Positions 61,701 through 64,000 of a stretch of 64,000 nucleotides of DNA are shown one piece after another (the stretch's first letter is position 1; each line of letters begins with the position of its first letter). The notes under the pieces were generated by a model. That model had not been told where the DNA came from, did no database searches, and saw nothing but the letters and a program-made list of their open reading frames with translations. The stretch comes from an uncultured Bacilli bacterium (GTDB lineage Bacteria > Bacillota_I > Bacilli_A > RF39 > UBA660): assembly GCA_944350345.1 (NCBI GenBank), contig CALVOP010000001.1, positions 81,714 through 145,713 of the forward strand, in the 5' to 3' direction. A program made the position numbers and the translations under genes.

Positions 61701-62294
61701 TTATAAATAACTTTTATAATTATTATACTTGAGCCCAAATATTTTATAACTAATTGGTAAAATCATAATTGTTTCAAGTATTACTGAAAAAAATATAATA
61801 TTACATAAATAATTATTTTGTAATAAAAATATCAAAATTATAAAAATAAACGTTGTTATTGAGCACAAAATCTTATGTATTAATCTTTTTTTTGAATTAA
61901 TGATTGGTCTTTTTTCAGTATCAGCAGGAGAATATTTTAAAATTGCAAGCAAACAGATTAATACCATAAATATTTGAAAAATTTTATTGATATTTAGTTG
62001 TAAACATAAATATGGTATTATCAAAAAAACTATTACTGAGCCCAACCAACATTGCCAACTTTTTCTTGCATGTAAACCAAATCCATTAAGTCTTAACAAG
62101 CCATAAAAACAGATAAATAGTAATAACCCTTTTAAAATATTTAACAAATAAGCTATCAAAAATATAACAATAGTTTTTGATATAGTTAAATAAAAAGATT
62201 CAATACCATATTTGATTTCTCTTAATTTAATTTCATCAAAATTTTTATATTTAATAATATTATTCATTATACTATTTACAACCACATTTTTCAC
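61701..62294 (-). CDS. agrB: AgrB accessory gene regulator protease
   Basis: AgrB is the membrane cysteine endopeptidase that cuts the AgrD tail and closes the ring. The 197-residue product has about five to six membrane segments and the catalytic pair His75 and Cys82 in GLHARKSWQC, with the conserved Arg68 just before, plus the family's YSPADTEKRPI. It starts with a GTG after GGAGG. agrD follows 52 bases downstream in the same direction. Confidence 0.95.
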   Translation of the reverse strand: MKNVVVNSIMNNIIKYKNFDEIKLREIKYGIESFYLTISKTIVIFLIAYLLNILKGLLLFICFYGLLRLNGFGLHARKSWQCWLGSVIVFLIIPYLCLQLNINKIFQIFMVLICLLAILKYSPADTEKRPIINSKKRLIHKILCSITTFIFIILIFLLQNNYLCNIIFFSVILETIMILPISYKIFGLKYNNYKSYL

Positions 62295-62403
62295 AAATCC
62301 TCCTTACAATTAAAAATATATCAAATTATTTTATCAAAAAACAAAACAAAGACTAATAATAAAAAAAATATGTATAAAATATTAATTTTGTATTTAAAAA
62401 CAA

Positions 62404-62420
62404 CTAATGATACATATTAG
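62404..62420. promoter_or_regulatory. candidate control site upstream of agrB
   Basis: CTAAT and ATTAG form an inverted repeat with a 7-base gap in the divergent region between agrB and the cold-shock gene. A second AACTAA-type element lies at 62441. No clear LytTR direct repeat was found, so this is only a candidate. Confidence 0.3.
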
Positions 62421-62479
62421 ACAACAATATTATAATTATAAACTAAATACATTAATTTAAAAAACATATATACTATAAT

Positions 62480-62577
62480 CAAATCGCGGTACAAATGTCG
62501 GATTTTGACGATCGGAAAATCTTGATATATTTTTAGCGGTAGTTTAAGATAGGCTTATATGAAAAGAGGTGGGAAGT
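62480..62577 (+). promoter_or_regulatory. structured leader of the cold-shock gene
   Basis: This leader of about 100 bases is much richer in G and C than its surroundings. A TATAAT at 62474-62479 precedes it. GATTTT and AAAATC form a hairpin with a 9-base loop, and GCGGTA occurs twice. Cold-shock genes often have long leaders acting as RNA thermosensors. No known riboswitch motif was recognised. Confidence 0.55.
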
Positions 62578-62799
62578 GTGAACAAAGGCAGAGTTAAATG
62601 GTTCAATAATGAAAAAGGATATGGATTTATTGAAACAGGAGAAGCATTAAATGAAGACGTATTCGTGCATTATTCTGCGATTGAGTGTGATGGCTATAAG
62701 TCATTAAAAGAAGGCGATATAGTTGAATTTACATTAATAAAAACAGCAAAAGGAAGTCAAGCAATTAATGTAAAAGAAGTTAAATTAACTACTGTATAG
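62578..62799 (+). CDS. cold-shock domain protein
   Basis: This 73-residue CspA-type RNA chaperone has both RNA-binding motifs: KGYGFIE (RNP1) and VFVHYSAI (RNP2). The GTG at 62578 is chosen because GAGGTG lies with a suitable spacer; a GTG nine bases earlier overlaps the SD. It is slightly longer than CspB of B. subtilis. The stop overlaps a terminator. Confidence 0.92.
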   Translation: MNKGRVKWFNNEKGYGFIETGEALNEDVFVHYSAIECDGYKSLKEGDIVEFTLIKTAKGSQAINVKEVKLTTV

Positions 62800-62809
62800 T
62801 AGTTTTTTT
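62787..62809 (+). terminator. terminator after the cold-shock gene
   Basis: AACTACT-GTAT-AGTAGTT followed by a T tract, overlapping the stop codon. Confidence 0.9.
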
Positions 62810-62847
62810 ACGCCTAATGTGATAATATTATATTAGGAGGTAATATA

Positions 62848-63366
62848 ATGAAATATTTAATTCGCGGAGAAAAAATACAAGTTACAGATTCAATTAAAGA
62901 TTATATTCAAGAAAAATTATCTAAAATGGACAAATATTTAGATAATCCAGAAAACGTTGAAGCAAAAATATTAATAAAAGTCAAAGGTGTGGAACAAAGA
63001 GTAGAGGTAACTATTCAAACTAAAGGATATTTTTTAAGAGCAGAAGAATCACATAGCGATTTATATGCTGCAATTGATTTAATAATAGATAAATTAGAAA
63101 GGCAATTTAGAAAATACAAAACAAAACTATTAGATAAATCCAGACAAGAAAATATACAAGATAGTTTTGATATAGAAGAAGCGGTAGAAGAAGAAATTGT
63201 AAAAAGAAAAAAAATTTATTTAAAGCCGATGGATGAAGAAGAAGCCATAATGCAAATGGAATTACTAGGGCACACATTCTTTGTATTTAAAAATATAGAA
63301 ACAGATACAATATGTGTCATTTATAAAAGGCATGATGGAGACTATGGTTTAATTGAAACAAACTAG
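62848..63366 (+). CDS. hpf: ribosome hibernation promoting factor, long form
   Basis: Long HPF pairs 70S ribosomes into inactive 100S dimers. The 172-residue product has the N-terminal HPF/RaiA domain (MKYLIRGEKIQVTDSIKDYI) and a C-terminal dimerisation domain (KRKKIYLKPMDEEEAI...), so it is the long form. SD AGGAGG precedes the ATG and its first bases also pair with CCTAAT upstream (62813-62818). It precedes secA as in B. subtilis. Confidence 0.95.
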   Translation: MKYLIRGEKIQVTDSIKDYIQEKLSKMDKYLDNPENVEAKILIKVKGVEQRVEVTIQTKGYFLRAEESHSDLYAAIDLIIDKLERQFRKYKTKLLDKSRQENIQDSFDIEEAVEEEIVKRKKIYLKPMDEEEAIMQMELLGHTFFVFKNIETDTICVIYKRHDGDYGLIETN

Positions 63367-63387
63367 CACTGAAAAGTGCTTTTTTTA
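63365..63387 (+). terminator. terminator after hpf
   Basis: AGCACT-GAAA-AGTGCT followed by a run of T residues. Confidence 0.9.
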
Positions 63388-63429
63388 AATCAAGTAATAT
63401 GTTAAAATAAACATTAAGGATGTGATGAC

Positions 63430-64000
63430 ATGGGATTTTTAAGTAACATATTTAATCATGAAAATAGAGAGTTAAAAAAATTTGAAAAACTAGCAGACGA
63501 AATTATAGAAAAAGAAGAAGAAATGTCTAAATTAAAAGACACAGATTTTAGCAAAAAAACAGAAGAATTTAAAAGAAGACTTGATAAGGGTGAAACATTA
63601 GATGATTTAATAGTTGAATCATTTGCATTAGTTAGAGAAGCTGCGTGGAGAGTATTAAAAGAAAAACCTTATAAAGTGCAAATCATAGGAGGTTTAGCTA
63701 TACATTTTGGAAATATAGCAGAAATGAAAACCGGCGAAGGAAAGACACTAACATCAACAATGCCAGCATATTTAAATTCACTAGAAGGTAAAGGTGTTCA
63801 CATTGTCACTGTTAATGAATACTTATCAACTCGTGATGCAGAATGGATGGGAAAAGTTTATGAACTATTAGGAATAACTGTAGGAATAAACAAAAAAGAA
63901 TTAACTCCACAAGAAAAAAAGTTAGCATATGAACAAGACATAACATATACAACAAATAATGAACTTGGATTTGATTATCTTAGAGACAATATGGTTGTAA
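63430..64000 (+). CDS. secA: preprotein translocase SecA, N-terminal part (cut by window edge)
   Basis: SecA is the ATPase motor of the Sec system. About 190 codons are in the window. They show the N-terminal helix [32 protein letters not shown] (Walker A), [16 protein letters not shown] and [14 protein letters not shown], all diagnostic. SD AAGGA lies upstream. In Firmicutes secA usually follows hpf and precedes prfB. Confidence 0.97.
   Translation, partial: MGFLSNIFNHENRELKKFEKLADEIIEKEEEMSKLKDTDFSKKTEEFKRRLDKGETLDDLIVESFALVREAAWRVLKEKPYKVQIIGGLAIHFGNIAEMKTGEGKTLTSTMPAYLNSLEGKGVHIVTVNEYLSTRDAEWMGKVYELLGITVGINKKELTPQEKKLAYEQDITYTTNNELGFDYLRDNMVV

Noticed and set aside
62480..62847. raiA-type structured RNA upstream of hpf
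   Set aside because: The gap before hpf is under 50 bases and shows only a small hairpin. The structured segment belongs to the cold-shock leader.

Overview
This 64 kb window is the replication-origin region of a low-GC, endospore-type member of the Bacilli. Base composition is strongly AT-rich. TGA is used as a stop (for example at the end of rnpA), so the standard bacterial code applies and this is not a Mycoplasma-type code. RNA polymerase delta, ComK, Noc, RicT and a Bacillus-style degenerate SpoIIQ point to Bacilli. The very short 4.5S-type SRP RNA and the reduced gene neighbourhoods suggest an uncultured, host-associated lineage of the Erysipelotrichia/RF39/RFN20 sort. That taxonomic placement is inference.

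Layout. The origin lies at about 38.7-39.1 kb, between dnaA (leftward) and rpmH (rightward), with four TTATCAACA DnaA boxes. Almost all genes left of it are on the minus strand and almost all to the right are on the plus strand. Left arm, moving away from the origin: dnaA-dnaN-comK-recF-gyrB-gyrA; a 0.6 kb intergenic zone with five parS palindromes, two SRP RNA genes and a broken copy of the tadA start; tadA-dnaX-ebfC-recR-bofA-holB-ricT-trmN6-rsmI-pth-mfd; ppa; spoVT-dut; tatD-3D protein-rsmA-yabG-veg-spoVG; yabP-yabQ-divIC; a deoxyribosyltransferase-like gene and pcrA; a COG2509 flavoprotein; ligA; then a cell-envelope/signalling cluster (a membrane receptor with a degenerate GGDEF domain, YihY, LtaS-like) and the start of tilS. 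Right arm: rpmH-rnpA-yidC-jag; a B12-binding radical SAM gene; mnmE-mnmG-rsmG-noc; a class A penicillin-binding protein; rpoE-prfA-prmC-spoIIR; an MntP-like exporter; fba-murA-GDSL-like protein; rpmE-rpiB-spoIID-spoIIQ-spoIIID; an agr-type quorum-sensing locus; a cold-shock gene; hpf and the start of secA.

How it fits together. Gene order follows Bacillus subtilis closely, but with many pieces missing (no rnmV, ispE, purR, gcaD-prs or yaaA in the places where B. subtilis has them). Ten sporulation-associated genes are present (bofA, yabG, yabP, yabQ, spoVG, spoVT, spoIIR, spoIID, spoIIQ, spoIIID), so the cell probably forms endospores. The agr locus next to spoIIID encodes a response regulator and histidine kinase facing agrB and a 39-codon agrD that was read directly from the DNA. 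The predicted signal peptide has Ser where most have Cys, so it should be a lactone.

Most notable observations: (1) the Ser-type agr locus; (2) a cluster of five perfect parS palindromes interleaved with a duplicated SRP RNA gene, with parS abutting the SRP promoter; (3) a Noc protein with a very long linker and no membrane-targeting helix, together with a perfect Noc-binding palindrome inside rsmI; (4) comK in the dnaN-recF slot; (5) two membrane proteins whose catalytic motifs are degenerate (GGDEF and GDSL); (6) a probable ATT start codon for spoIIID. No transposons, prophage genes, CRISPR arrays, tRNA or rRNA genes were seen.
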